In this document: piece after piece, positions 51,159 through 59,667 of the stretch
Numbering within the stretch: the first letter of the stretch is position 1
Layout: every line of letters starts with the position of its first letter
Assembly (NCBI RefSeq): GCF_024206495.1
Contig: NZ_JAMBPQ010000023.1
Coordinates: 1-64,000 of the forward strand
Direction: 5' to 3'
Source of the DNA: Paraburkholderia sp. CNPSo 3272
GTDB lineage: Bacteria > Pseudomonadota > Gammaproteobacteria > Burkholderiales > Burkholderiaceae
Length of the DNA: 64,000 nucleotides
Notes under the pieces: model-generated
Database searches by the model: none
Told to the model about the DNA's origin: nothing
The model's input: only the letters and a program-made list of their open reading frames with translations
Program-made: the position numbers and the translations under genes

Positions 51159-52376
51159 TTAAAGCCACGTTCCCCCTTGGCGCTCGTTCGGCTCCTGTGC
51201 AAGCGCGTCGAAATCGTGGATCCAGTCCAGATGATTCAGCACGCCCTCGCGCGAGCCGAGCCGGGCGTTGCGCTCCTGCGCAGCGGGGCCATCGGGCAGA
51301 TGCAGCACGTCCGCCGCGGTGATCGAAGCGTACTGCACCTTGCGCGTGCGGCCCCGGCGCAGGCGCTCGTAGGCTTCCTGCGCTTCGCGCCAGTTACCCG
51401 GGCCCGCCTTGGTCAACTGGTCGGCCAGCACCACGGCATCCTCGATCGACTGGTTCGCGCCCTGGCCGTGGTGCGGCACGAGCGCATGCGCGGCGTCGCC
51501 GATCAACGTGATGCGGCCCTTGCTCCAGCGGCCGAGCGGCGGACGGTGGAACAGCCCCCAGCGCTGGCTGATCGGCACGGCGGTGATCATCTGCACGACG
51601 GCTGGGTGCCAGTCCTTGAAGAGGCGCAGTTGCTCGCCTTCCTGGGCAGGCATGACCCACTCGCGCGAGGGCCACGGCGAGGGATGGCGCTCGACCAGCA
51701 GGAAGTTCTGGTCGCCCTTGTCGCCAATCGGATAGTGCAGCAGATGGCCGCCCGGCCCGACCCAGAACTGAATGGTCTCGGGATCGGGCAACAGGTTCAT
51801 GCGCTCCGCGGGCACGACGCCGCGAAAGCCCGAGCAGCCCGAATACAGCGCGTCGTCGTAACCCAGCATCCAGCGTCGCGTGATCGAACGCGCGCCGTCG
51901 GCGCCGATCACGAGATCGGCATCGACGCGTTCGCCGTTGGCGAACGTCAGGCTCACGCGATCGGCGTGCTGCGCGAGATCGACGAGCCGATGGCTGAGCT
52001 TGATCCGCTCGAGTCCGACCGCGCCCGACAGCACCGCTTGCAGATCGGCGCGATGCACGCCCCAGTACGAACCGCCGAATTGCTCGCGGTAATCCGGTGC
52101 CCCGCGATGGTGGCCGATCACCGCGCCGCTGCGTCCGTCGCGATAGACGAGTCCCGGCACTTCCGCGCAGACTTTTTCGAAGGCCGGGCGCAGGCCCATG
52201 CGCTCGTAGAAGCGCGTGGCATTGGCCGAGAGCGCGACGGCCGCACCCACTTCGCGCAGCTCGTCGGTCTGCTCGAAGAGTTGAGCGTCGATGCCGTGCT
52301 CGCGCAGCGCGAGAGCCAGTGTGAGGCCGCCGATGCCAGCGCCGACGATCGCAATCTTCAGATCAGGTGATTTCAT
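51159..52376 (-). CDS. FAD-dependent monooxygenase (salicylate hydroxylase-like)
   Basis: A 405-residue cytoplasmic class A flavoprotein from ATG 52376. It has the FAD motif GAGIGG (12-17), the DG motif VIGADGARS and the FAD/ribityl motif LIGDAAHALVPHHGQGANQSIEDA. NAD(P)H-dependent hydroxylation of an aromatic acid (salicylate, 3- or 6-hydroxynicotinate or similar) is expected. It diverges from a LysR gene whose start region carries a LysR box, so it is probably induced by its own substrate. No ring-cleavage genes follow. Confidence 0.88.
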   Translation of the reverse strand: MKSPDLKIAIVGAGIGGLTLALALREHGIDAQLFEQTDELREVGAAVALSANATRFYERMGLRPAFEKVCAEVPGLVYRDGRSGAVIGHHRGAPDYREQFGGSYWGVHRADLQAVLSGAVGLERIKLSHRLVDLAQHADRVSLTFANGERVDADLVIGADGARSITRRWMLGYDDALYSGCSGFRGVVPAERMNLLPDPETIQFWVGPGGHLLHYPIGDKGDQNFLLVERHPSPWPSREWVMPAQEGEQLRLFKDWHPAVVQMITAVPISQRWGLFHRPPLGRWSKGRITLIGDAAHALVPHHGQGANQSIEDAVVLADQLTKAGPGNWREAQEAYERLRRGRTRKVQYASITAADVLHLPDGPAAQERNARLGSREGVLNHLDWIHDFDALAQEPNERQGGTWL

Positions 52377-52493
52377 GACTCTGTCTCCGATATTCAGTTT
52401 GTGGGGGCGGCTGGCGCTGGTTCGTGACCGCGCATACCGTGTCCGTATTCTCGGCAGCCTCTCTTCATTCCACAATAAAATGGGACGAATCTA

Positions 52494-52516
52494 ATTCATC
52501 ACTGGATTGAATGAAT
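52494..52516. promoter_or_regulatory. LysR-type box overlapping the regulator's start codon
   Basis: ATTCAT (52494-52499), 11 bases, then ATGAAT (52511-52516): a perfect inverted repeat with the T-N11-A form. It overlaps the LysR ATG at 52515 and lies about 120 bp before the divergent monooxygenase start, fitting autorepression with activation of the neighbour. Confidence 0.6.
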
Positions 52517-53459
52517 GGAACTGGGCGACATCGATCTCAACCTGCTGCTGCTTTTTCATCGGCTCATGCGGGAGCGGCGCGTGGCGAGCGTGGCCGAGCA
52601 GATGAACATGAGTCAGCCCGGCGTGAGCAACGCACTCGCGAAGTTGCGCCGCCTGCTCGGCGATCCGCTCTTCGTGCGCGGGCCGGGTGGCGTGGTGCCC
52701 ACGCCGTTCGCACTGCGTCTCGCGGAGCCGGTTGCGCAGGCACTTGCCACGCTGCACGGCGCCCTCAATCCTTTGACCGGTTTCGATCCGCTGCGCGCCA
52801 CGCGCACCATGACGATCGGCATGACCGACATCGGCGAGGTCGTGTTTCTGCCTGCGCTGCTCGAGCGCCTCGCGCGCGAAGCGCCGGGCGTCGCGCTCAA
52901 CACCGTGCGCAATACGGGCGTCAATCTCAGCGAAGAGATGGCCGACGGCCGGGTCGATCTCGCCATCGGACTGCTGCCGCAACTCAAAGGCGGGTTCTAT
53001 CAGCGGCGCCTCTTCGATCAGCGCTATGTCTGCCTCTTCAGGCGGGGTCATCCGTTGGAAAACGCTCCGCTCACGCTCCCGGGGTGGCGCGAGGCCGAAC
53101 ATCTGGTAGTGGTGTCGGCGGGCACGGGGCACGGCCAGGTCGACGAGTGGCTGAAACGGCGCGGCGTGAAGCGTCAGGTGCGGCTCTCGGTGCCGCACTT
53201 CATGAGCGTGGGCTACATCCTCGAACGCACCGATCTGATTGCCACGGTGCCGGAGCGGCTGGCGCTGCAACTGGCGAAGCCGTTTTCGCTGAGCCTGAGC
53301 GCGCTGCCCATGAAGCTGCCCGCCGCGCCCATTCATTTGCTCTGGCACGCGCGCGTGCAGCACGACGAGGGCAACCGCTGGCTGCGCGAACTCGTGATCG
53401 AACTGTTCGCAGATGGGGGCGGGCAAGCCCGCAAGGGTAGCGGCGCGGCCCGCGCCTAA
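52515..53459 (+). CDS. LysR-family transcriptional regulator (NodD/DntR-like group)
   Basis: A 314-residue DNA-binding activator. The N-terminal helix-turn-helix starts LNLLLLFHRLMRERRVASVAEQMNMSQPGVSNALAKLRRLLGDPLFVR, a form typical of the NodD/DntR/NahR group that responds to aromatic compounds. The effector domain (about 90-300) is complete. It diverges from the aromatic monooxygenase and probably controls it. The C-terminal tail GGGQARKGSGAARA looks like an unstructured extension. Confidence 0.9.
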   Translation: MELGDIDLNLLLLFHRLMRERRVASVAEQMNMSQPGVSNALAKLRRLLGDPLFVRGPGGVVPTPFALRLAEPVAQALATLHGALNPLTGFDPLRATRTMTIGMTDIGEVVFLPALLERLAREAPGVALNTVRNTGVNLSEEMADGRVDLAIGLLPQLKGGFYQRRLFDQRYVCLFRRGHPLENAPLTLPGWREAEHLVVVSAGTGHGQVDEWLKRRGVKRQVRLSVPHFMSVGYILERTDLIATVPERLALQLAKPFSLSLSALPMKLPAAPIHLLWHARVQHDEGNRWLRELVIELFADGGGQARKGSGAARA

Positions 53460-53474
53460 GCCTTGAACGATCCG

Positions 53475-54314
53475 CTAGCGGAACTTGCCCGCGCGCTGCG
53501 TGGCCGCGGGCAACTGCCGCGTTTCGCGCACCGAACGCGGATGCCACAGGCGCGCGCCGCCCTCGATGCCGCGATCGTTCGGCACGGTCGCCACGTTCGG
53601 CGGCAGATTCAACGTGAGGCGAGCCGCGTTGCCGCCGCCTATCCACAGCTTGTCGTAATGCACGAGCGAGTCGAGGATGCCGATGATCTTCTCGACGCGC
53701 GCGTTCCAGCGTTTGTTGCCGGCCTTGCTGCGCGCGGCGTCGCCGATGTACTCGTCGTAAGCGCGCTTCCTGCTGACCGGATGATGCGCGAGTTCGAGGT
53801 GCGGCATCAGTTCGCCGTCGCGGAACATGGCCGTGCCCACGCCCGTGCCGAGCGTCATCACGAATTCGAGGCCTTGTCCTTCGATCGCAGCGAGGCCCTG
53901 CATTTCCGCGTCGTTGATCATGCGCACCGACCCGATGCCGAGGCGCTCGCCGAGCATCTGGGCGAGCGGCACGTCGTTCCAGTCATCGGGGCCGAGATGC
54001 GGCGCCGTGATCACATGATTGTTGCGCACGAAACCAGGAAAGCCGATCGAAACGTGGGTAGCCGGATACTGCTCGAGCAGCGGGCCGACGAGCGTCGCGA
54101 GCGTTTCGACCAGCAACGCGGGCGGGCACGGATGCGGCGTCGCCACGCGCACGCGCTGCGTGCGCATCGCGCCGCTCACGTCGACGATCGCGGCCTTCAG
54201 GCCCGTTCCGCCTACGTCGATGGCGAGAATATCTTCGATGTCCTGCGAGGTGTGTGCTGCACTTACCGCGCTTTTCACAGCGCTTTTCTTGACCGCCTTT
54301 TCGATTTTGGTCAT
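53475..54314 (-). CDS. ROK-family glucokinase, polyphosphate-glucokinase-like
   Basis: 279 residues from ATG 54314, preceded by AAGGAGG. The phosphate-binding motif DVGGTGLKA is at 33-41, the substrate region is SIGFPGFV, and an Asp in MINDAEMQGLA is the likely base. The second phosphate loop is MTLGTGVGTAMF. The short length and the DVGGTGxK form resemble strictly polyphosphate-dependent glucokinases. A Lys/Ala-rich N-terminal tail (KIEKAVKKSAVKSAV) precedes the fold and could help bind polyphosphate. It lies 22 bp downstream of zwf, so glucose would be phosphorylated and oxidised by products of one operon. Confidence 0.82.
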   Translation of the reverse strand: MTKIEKAVKKSAVKSAVSAAHTSQDIEDILAIDVGGTGLKAAIVDVSGAMRTQRVRVATPHPCPPALLVETLATLVGPLLEQYPATHVSIGFPGFVRNNHVITAPHLGPDDWNDVPLAQMLGERLGIGSVRMINDAEMQGLAAIEGQGLEFVMTLGTGVGTAMFRDGELMPHLELAHHPVSRKRAYDEYIGDAARSKAGNKRWNARVEKIIGILDSLVHYDKLWIGGGNAARLTLNLPPNVATVPNDRGIEGGARLWHPRSVRETRQLPAATQRAGKFR

Positions 54315-54336
54315 ACGTCCTCCTTGGCTGTCTGGT

Positions 54337-55968
54337 TCACGTCTTCTTCGCTGGCGCCGGCGCGAGGGCGCGCCACGCCCGCCCGTCGCGCGCGAGCAGC
54401 GCGTCCGCCTGCGCCGGGCCTTCGCTGCCCGCGGCGTACTCGTACACGGGAGGCGCGGCGTCGAGTTCCGGGTGCAATACGCCATCCACCGTCGACCACG
54501 CCGCTTCAATGCCGTCGGCGCGTTGAAAGAGCGTCTGGTCGCCGAGCATGCAATCGTAAAGCAGGGTTTCGTAGCCGACATTGGCGCGCTCCGCGAAGAA
54601 GTCGTCGTAGTCGAACGACGAATGCACCGGGCCGATCTGCACGACCGGCCCCGGCGTCTTCACGTTGAAGTCGAAGCTCGTGCCATGCGAGGGGTCGATG
54701 CGCAGCGTCAGCACGTTGGGCGTGAGCGTATCGACCGGCGTATCGCGAAAGAGCAGAAACGGCACGCTCTTCAACTGCACCGAAATCTCCGTGCGCCGCG
54801 CGGCGAGGCGCTTGCCGGTACGCAGATAGAACGGCACGCCCGCCCAGCGCCAGTTGTCGATCTGCACCCGCGCGGCGGCGTAGGTTTCGGTGCGGCTGTC
54901 CTGCGCCACATCCGGTTCTTCGCGGTAGCCCACGCCTGCCGGGCCTTTGGCGTATTGCCCGAACACCACGTCGTCGGGCGTGAGCGGCTTGAGCGCATCG
55001 AAGATGTCGGCCTTCTTGTTGCGCACAGCTTCAGCGTCGAACGAGTTGGGCGGCTCCATGGCGACCATGCCCAGCAGCTGAAACAGGTGATTGGGCACCA
55101 TGTCGCGAAACGCGCCTGTCTGCTCGTAGAACTTGCCGCGGCCTTCCACGCCGATCACTTCCGAGGCGGTGATCTGCACGCTGTCGATGTACTCGCGCCG
55201 CCAGACGGGCTCGAACATGGCGTTGGCGAAGCGCAGCGCGAGTATGCTCTGCACCGTGTCCTTGCCGAGGAAGTGGTCGATGCGATAGACCTGCGATTCG
55301 TTCGCGAAGCGCAGCACATGCTCGTTCAAGTCGCGCGCCGAAGCGAGATCGGCGCCGAAGGGCTTTTCGATGACGACGCGGCGGAACACGCCGTTGCTGT
55401 CGTTGTCCTCCTCGAGCAGCCCGGCCTTGCCGAGACGTTCGATAATCGGCTTGAAGAAGCGCGCGCCCACGGCGAGGTAGAACACGACGCTGCCGCGCGA
55501 CTTGCCGTTCAGCTGCTGCGCGAGGCGCTCGAACGCGCTGTCGTCCTCGAATTCGCCCGCCATGTAGGTGAGGCGCTGCGCGACCCAGTCCCACGCCTTG
55601 TCGTCGAGCTTGCCGGCGTGGAAGGTGCTCGCCTTGTCGGCGGCGAATTTTTCCAGCGAGGCGTGCAGGTCGTCGGACCACGCCTTCGTCTCGCGCTCGC
55701 CATGATTCACGCCGATGATCTTCATGCCGTCGTCGAGCAGGCGGTCGACGGCGAGGTTGTAGAGCGCCGGCATCAAAAGGCGCTTGGTCAGATCGCCCCC
55801 CGCGCCGAAGATCACGAGCGTGCAGGGCGGCGCGGGATGCTTGCCCGCGGGCGAGGCGGGCGCGGCCGGTGCGCTGTGCGGATGTGCAGGCACTTTCGCG
55901 CTGGGGGCCGCGCGGGAAGCCGCGTTGGAAGAGTCAGGCTGGGTTGCGGGGTTCGGTTTCGTCGACAT
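54337..55968 (-). CDS. zwf: Glucose-6-phosphate dehydrogenase
   Basis: A 543-residue enzyme oxidising glucose 6-phosphate with NAD(P)+ to 6-phosphogluconolactone, the entry to the Entner-Doudoroff and pentose phosphate routes. The coenzyme motif GAGGDLTKR is at 55-63, EKPFG at 201-205 and the active-site RIDHFLGK at 229-236. About 45 residues of Pro/Ala/Ser-rich sequence precede the Rossmann fold, an extension absent from E. coli Zwf. A translation start nearer the fold cannot be excluded, but no good ATG exists there. The ROK glucokinase gene follows at once. Confidence 0.95.
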   Translation of the reverse strand: MSTKPNPATQPDSSNAASRAAPSAKVPAHPHSAPAAPASPAGKHPAPPCTLVIFGAGGDLTKRLLMPALYNLAVDRLLDDGMKIIGVNHGERETKAWSDDLHASLEKFAADKASTFHAGKLDDKAWDWVAQRLTYMAGEFEDDSAFERLAQQLNGKSRGSVVFYLAVGARFFKPIIERLGKAGLLEEDNDSNGVFRRVVIEKPFGADLASARDLNEHVLRFANESQVYRIDHFLGKDTVQSILALRFANAMFEPVWRREYIDSVQITASEVIGVEGRGKFYEQTGAFRDMVPNHLFQLLGMVAMEPPNSFDAEAVRNKKADIFDALKPLTPDDVVFGQYAKGPAGVGYREEPDVAQDSRTETYAAARVQIDNWRWAGVPFYLRTGKRLAARRTEISVQLKSVPFLLFRDTPVDTLTPNVLTLRIDPSHGTSFDFNVKTPGPVVQIGPVHSSFDYDDFFAERANVGYETLLYDCMLGDQTLFQRADGIEAAWSTVDGVLHPELDAAPPVYEYAAGSEGPAQADALLARDGRAWRALAPAPAKKT

Positions 55969-56190
55969 AATTTCGCTTTAGTGGGCAGAAATGAATAGAG
56001 CGAGCAAATCCGGTACCTTGACTGACCGAGTTTGCGCGCATTCGGTTCAATCTGCCATTGAAAGCGTCGTGAAATATCTCGGGCGCGCACGCTGGGCCGC
56101 GCGCCACCTCGCTGATGGCGCAATTCGCAGTACCCTTACCGGCGACGGCACTTCGACCAGGCTTCATGAACCGACCCGAGGATGGTGGTT

Positions 56191-57945
56191 ATGTCCGAAA
56201 AGCACTCCCCAGACGACAAAGATTCCCATGATCCGCAGGGCATGCGTGGCGGATTGACGAACTACGGCGACACGGACTTCTCGCTGTTCCTGCGCAAGGC
56301 CTTCATCAAGGGTGCCGGATATACCGACGACGCGCTCGCGCGTCCCGTCATCGGCATCACGAATACGGGCAGTGCGTACAACCCGTGCCATGGCAACGTG
56401 CCCCAGCTTCTCGAGGCGCTCAAGCGCGGCATTCTGCTGGCGGGCGGCTTGCCGATGGAATTCCCGACCATTTCCATCCACGAGAGCTTTTCGCAGCCGA
56501 CCAGCATGTTCATGCGCAACCTCATGTCCATGGATACGGAGGAGATGATTCGCGCGCAGCCCATGGATGCGGTCGTCCTCATCGGCGGCTGTGACAAGAC
56601 GGTGCCCGCGCAGTTGATGGGCGCGGCGTCGGCAGGCATTCCGGCCATCCAGCTCATTACCGGGTCGATGGTGACGGGCGCGCATCGCGGGGAACGCGTC
56701 GGCGCGTGTACGGATTGCCGCCGCTACTGGGGCAAGTTTCGCGCGGGCGAAGTCACGGCGGAAGAGATCGCCGAGGTGAACGACCGCCTCGTGCCGAGCG
56801 TCGGCACCTGTGCCGTCATGGGCACGGCCAGCACCATGGCCTGCGTGGCGGAAGCCATGGGCATGACGATGCCGGGCGGGGCCTCGCCGCCGGCGGTGAG
56901 CTCGGACCGCATGCGCGTGGCCGAGCAGACCGGCGCTCAAGCCGTGCAGATGGCGAGGCGGCGGCTCACCATCGACCAGGTGCTCAGCGCCGAGTCGTTC
57001 GAGAACGGCTTGCGGGTGCTGCTGGCCATCGGCGGGTCGACCAACGGCATCGTGCATCTCGCCGCGATTGCCGGGCGCATGGGCTTCGACATCGATCTGG
57101 ACGCCGTGGACCGCATGGGCCGCGAAACACCGGTACTGCTCAACCTGAAGCCGTCCGGCGAGCACTACATGGAAGATTTTCATCGGGCGGGCGGCATGGC
57201 CGCGCTGCTGCATGAACTGAAGCCCTTGCTGCATCTCGACGCCATGACCGTGACCGGCCGCACCCTGGGCGAGGAGATGGAGCGCGCCGGGCCGCGCTTC
57301 GCGCAGGACGTAGTGAAGCCGCTCAGCGCGCCCATTTACCCGCAAGGCGGCCTCGCCGTGCTGCGCGGCAATCTTGCGCCGGGCGGCGCGGTCATCAAGC
57401 AATCGGCCGCCTCGGCGGCGCTCATGGAACACGAGGGCCGCGCCGTTGTGTTCGAGGACGCGACCGATATGGCGAACCGCATCGACTCCGACGGCCTCGA
57501 CGTGCATGCCGACGACGTGATCGTCCTCAAGCGCATCGGTCCCAAAGGCGCGCCGGGCATGCCGGAGGCCGGCTATATCCCGATCCCGAAGAAACTGGCG
57601 CGGGCCGGCGTGAAAGACATGGTGCGGATATCGGACGGACGCATGAGCGGCACGGCATTCGGGACCATCGTGCTGCACGTCACGCCGGAAGCCGCCATCG
57701 GCGGCCCGCTCGCGCAGGTCCGCAACGGCGACCGCATCCGCTTGAGCGTGGCCAACCGCGAAATCACCCTGCTCGTCGACGACGAAGAACTGCGGCGCCG
57801 TGCGCAGGCGAATCCAGTGACAGCGCCCACGGCAAGCCGCGGTTATCAGAAGCTCTTTCTCGACACCGTGACCCAGGCAGACAAGGGCGCCGATTTCGAT
57901 TTCCTCCGGGCGGCCGAATCGCGAGGTGCAGTTCCCAGGAACTAG
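56191..57945 (+). CDS. IlvD/Edd-family sugar-acid dehydratase (second paralogue)
   Basis: 584 residues from ATG 56191 (GAGG nine bases upstream; ATG 56182 is too close to that site). Fe-S cysteines are C66 (NPCHGN), C134 (GGCDKT) and C207 (VGTCAVMGTA). The motifs GGLTNYGDTDFSLFLRKAFIKG and SDGRMSGTAFG point to a sugar-acid dehydratase rather than the valine/isoleucine enzyme. It differs clearly from the pentonate dehydratase at 21826. It diverges from zwf and is followed by a repeat cluster and a separately promoted unit. The substrate (a pentonate, hexonate or gluconate-like acid) is unknown. Confidence 0.85.
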   Translation: MSEKHSPDDKDSHDPQGMRGGLTNYGDTDFSLFLRKAFIKGAGYTDDALARPVIGITNTGSAYNPCHGNVPQLLEALKRGILLAGGLPMEFPTISIHESFSQPTSMFMRNLMSMDTEEMIRAQPMDAVVLIGGCDKTVPAQLMGAASAGIPAIQLITGSMVTGAHRGERVGACTDCRRYWGKFRAGEVTAEEIAEVNDRLVPSVGTCAVMGTASTMACVAEAMGMTMPGGASPPAVSSDRMRVAEQTGAQAVQMARRRLTIDQVLSAESFENGLRVLLAIGGSTNGIVHLAAIAGRMGFDIDLDAVDRMGRETPVLLNLKPSGEHYMEDFHRAGGMAALLHELKPLLHLDAMTVTGRTLGEEMERAGPRFAQDVVKPLSAPIYPQGGLAVLRGNLAPGGAVIKQSAASAALMEHEGRAVVFEDATDMANRIDSDGLDVHADDVIVLKRIGPKGAPGMPEAGYIPIPKKLARAGVKDMVRISDGRMSGTAFGTIVLHVTPEAAIGGPLAQVRNGDRIRLSVANREITLLVDDEELRRRAQANPVTAPTASRGYQKLFLDTVTQADKGADFDFLRAAESRGAVPRN

Positions 57946-57951
57946 CGTGCG

Positions 57952-57987
57952 GGCCGGGAAGGCCGGGAAGGCCAGGAAGGCCGGGCT
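57952..57987. repeat. Four tandem copies of a 9-bp unit
   Basis: GGCCGGGAA, GGCCGGGAA, GGCCAGGAA and GGCCGGGCT run head to tail just after the dehydratase stop codon. The first two are identical and the others differ by one or two bases. It is a small minisatellite, prone to slippage. Confidence 0.75.
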
Positions 57988-58011
57988 TAAAGTTGCGCAT
58001 GGCCGCACTGC

Positions 58012-58063
58012 TTGCCCGGCGGCCTGATTTCGGTATAATGAAAGTTCGTTCGGAATATCGAAC
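58012..58063 (+). promoter_or_regulatory. Sigma-70-like promoter with IclR-like operator
   Basis: TTGCCC (58012-58017), a 16-bp spacer and a perfect TATAAT (58034-58039) are followed at once by GTTCG-N6-CGAAC (58048-58063), a dyad similar to IclR-family (PcaU/PcaR-type) sites. The dyad overlaps the expected +1 region, the position of a repressor site. The promoter points to the 105-residue protein and the ROK kinase. Confidence 0.65.
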
Positions 58064-58227
58064 AAGAAAAAGCAAGCAGCAGCAAAGCATCCAGAGTCGG
58101 ACTGACCGACGCCAACCTGCCCTCCCGGGCAAGGTGGAAGCCCTCGAGGCGATGCGGCCGATTAACGGCAACGAAACGGGAACAGCCTGGCTGGCACCGG
58201 TTCGATCAACCTTCATCCGGAGCCATC
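58064..58227 (+). other. Long structured leader
   Basis: About 165-180 nt separate the predicted transcript start from the next ATG. The leader can form several hairpins: GTCGG with CCGAC, TGCCC with GGGCA and CAGC with GCTG. It matches no riboswitch class I can recognise. A translation or attenuation control element is possible. Confidence 0.35.
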
Positions 58228-58545
58228 ATGCATCAAGACACCTCCTCCTCGTCGACCGTCTGTGAAGACCTGTCGCACTGCCTTCCTGGTTTCACGTTGA
58301 CTCACACCGTTCATCTGGTGTCCGGTCTGGACCTCGGCGTCGTGTCGACCGCTGCCGGTGTGCTCGACGGCGAACAGGTGGTCGTCGACCGTTGGGCCGT
58401 GACCCGCTTCGGCGACGTGCTCGAGCAAAAAATCGTATTTGGCGACATGACCGAAAGGCGGGCGGCCCGGCTGCGCGAACAGCTCGCGGCCGTCGACGGC
58501 GTGTTGCGCGCGAAGATAGAGCATCATTTCGTGCGCGCCCGCTGA
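58228..58545 (+). CDS. Unrecognised 105-residue protein
   Basis: The protein has a central beta-rich part (FTLTHTVHLVSGLDLGVVSTAAGVLDGEQVVVDRWAVTRFGDVLEQKIVFGDM) and a C-terminal amphipathic helix (ERRAARLREQLAAVDGVLRAKIEHHF). CGGAG lies six bases before ATG 58228, so it is probably a real gene. It sits between a strong promoter and the ROK kinase gene (43 bp downstream), so it is likely to be expressed with that kinase. No family, signal peptide or membrane segment is seen. Confidence 0.7.
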   Translation: MHQDTSSSSTVCEDLSHCLPGFTLTHTVHLVSGLDLGVVSTAAGVLDGEQVVVDRWAVTRFGDVLEQKIVFGDMTERRAARLREQLAAVDGVLRAKIEHHFVRAR

Positions 58546-58588
58546 AACTGCAGGCTCGCGTCGCCGATGCACTGAACGAGGAGCCAGC

Positions 58589-59545
58589 GTGCCAGATACC
58601 AGCGTTGAACAGGGGCAACACTCACGCGTCTTTGTCGCGGACATTGGCGGCTCGTACATCAGGCTCGCTGTATCGGACCGTCCGGGCAGCGTGCGCCTCG
58701 TCGAATGCGTGCCGACGCCCGTCGACAGCTGGGAGGCGTTCGGCGCGGCCCTCGAAGCCCTGGTGGCCCGTCATATCGGCGAGACTCGCTCGTCCTTCGT
58801 GATCTCGATGGCGGGCGCGATCGATCCCGCAAGCGGCGTGATTTGCGCGTCCAACGTCCCATGCGTCTCGGGCCGCGTGCTCGGCGCGGCGTTGTCCTCC
58901 CGGCTCCAGCGGCGCATCCGCGTTGCCAACGACGCGGACTGCCTCGCATTGGCCGAGGCCGTCGAGGGCGCAGGCGCGGGCCACGATGTCGTGTTTGGCG
59001 TGGTCCTCGGCTCCGGTGTCGGCGGCGGGCTGGTCGTGGGCGGCCGCGTGGTGGGCGGCGCGAGCGGCATCGCGGGTGAGTGGGGCCACGGGCTGCCCGT
59101 GAGCACGCACGTCGACTTCGACGGCATGGGCCACGCGGAGCCCGTGATGGCATTGCGTTGCGGCTGCGGGCGAGTGGGCTGCGTCGATACTATCGGCGCG
59201 GCACGCGGTCTGGAACGCCTCCACGCACTCCTGAGCGGCGAACGCAAAGACAGCCACACCCTTCTCGACGACTGGCAGCACGGCGGCGAGCGCGCGCGGC
59301 GCACCGTTTGCGCGTGGCTCGCGCTGGTCTCGGAACCGCTCGCGGCCGTGGTCAATATCACGGGCGCTACCGTCGTCCCGGTTTGCGGCGGCCTGTCGAA
59401 TGTGGCCCCATTGATCGACGCGCTGGATGCGGCCGTGCGCAAGCGCACGCTGCGGCAGTTTCACGAACGCGTCGTCGTTCCGGGCGCGTTCCGAAGTGAC
59501 GGCGGACTCATCGGCGCGGCCATCATCGCGAGGCAGGACGACTAG
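58589..59545 (+). CDS. ROK-family sugar kinase
   Basis: 318 residues from GTG 58589 (GAGGAG upstream). The ATP motif is DIGGSYIR (18-25), the catalytic Asp is D115 (VANDADCLAL), and the ROK zinc site is H167 (GEWGHG) with C191, C193 and C198 (CGCGRVGC). This is the N-acetylglucosamine/glucose/fructose kinase type, unlike the zinc-less polyphosphate glucokinase at 53475. The position behind an IclR-like operator suggests a substrate-induced sugar pathway; the sugar is not identified. Confidence 0.88.
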   Translation: MPDTSVEQGQHSRVFVADIGGSYIRLAVSDRPGSVRLVECVPTPVDSWEAFGAALEALVARHIGETRSSFVISMAGAIDPASGVICASNVPCVSGRVLGAALSSRLQRRIRVANDADCLALAEAVEGAGAGHDVVFGVVLGSGVGGGLVVGGRVVGGASGIAGEWGHGLPVSTHVDFDGMGHAEPVMALRCGCGRVGCVDTIGAARGLERLHALLSGERKDSHTLLDDWQHGGERARRTVCAWLALVSEPLAAVVNITGATVVPVCGGLSNVAPLIDALDAAVRKRTLRQFHERVVVPGAFRSDGGLIGAAIIARQDD

Positions 59546-59667
59546 CCAGCGCCTAACGCGCCGCGATCGCACGCACAGGAAAAATGGGCTTGCGACGCCT
59601 AAACTGATCTATGAAGCCAGACGGCTATCGGTCAGCGTGTGGATCTGCGGCTACCGGGGTAAGCATC

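Noticed and set aside
56164..58065. 633-residue minus-strand open frame
   Set aside because: Antisense of the IlvD/Edd dehydratase, His/Arg-rich, without motifs.
58199..58211. GGTTCGATCAACC, similar to a tRNA T-arm
   Set aside because: No acceptor stem, anticodon arm or D-arm can be built around it; it is part of a protein gene leader.
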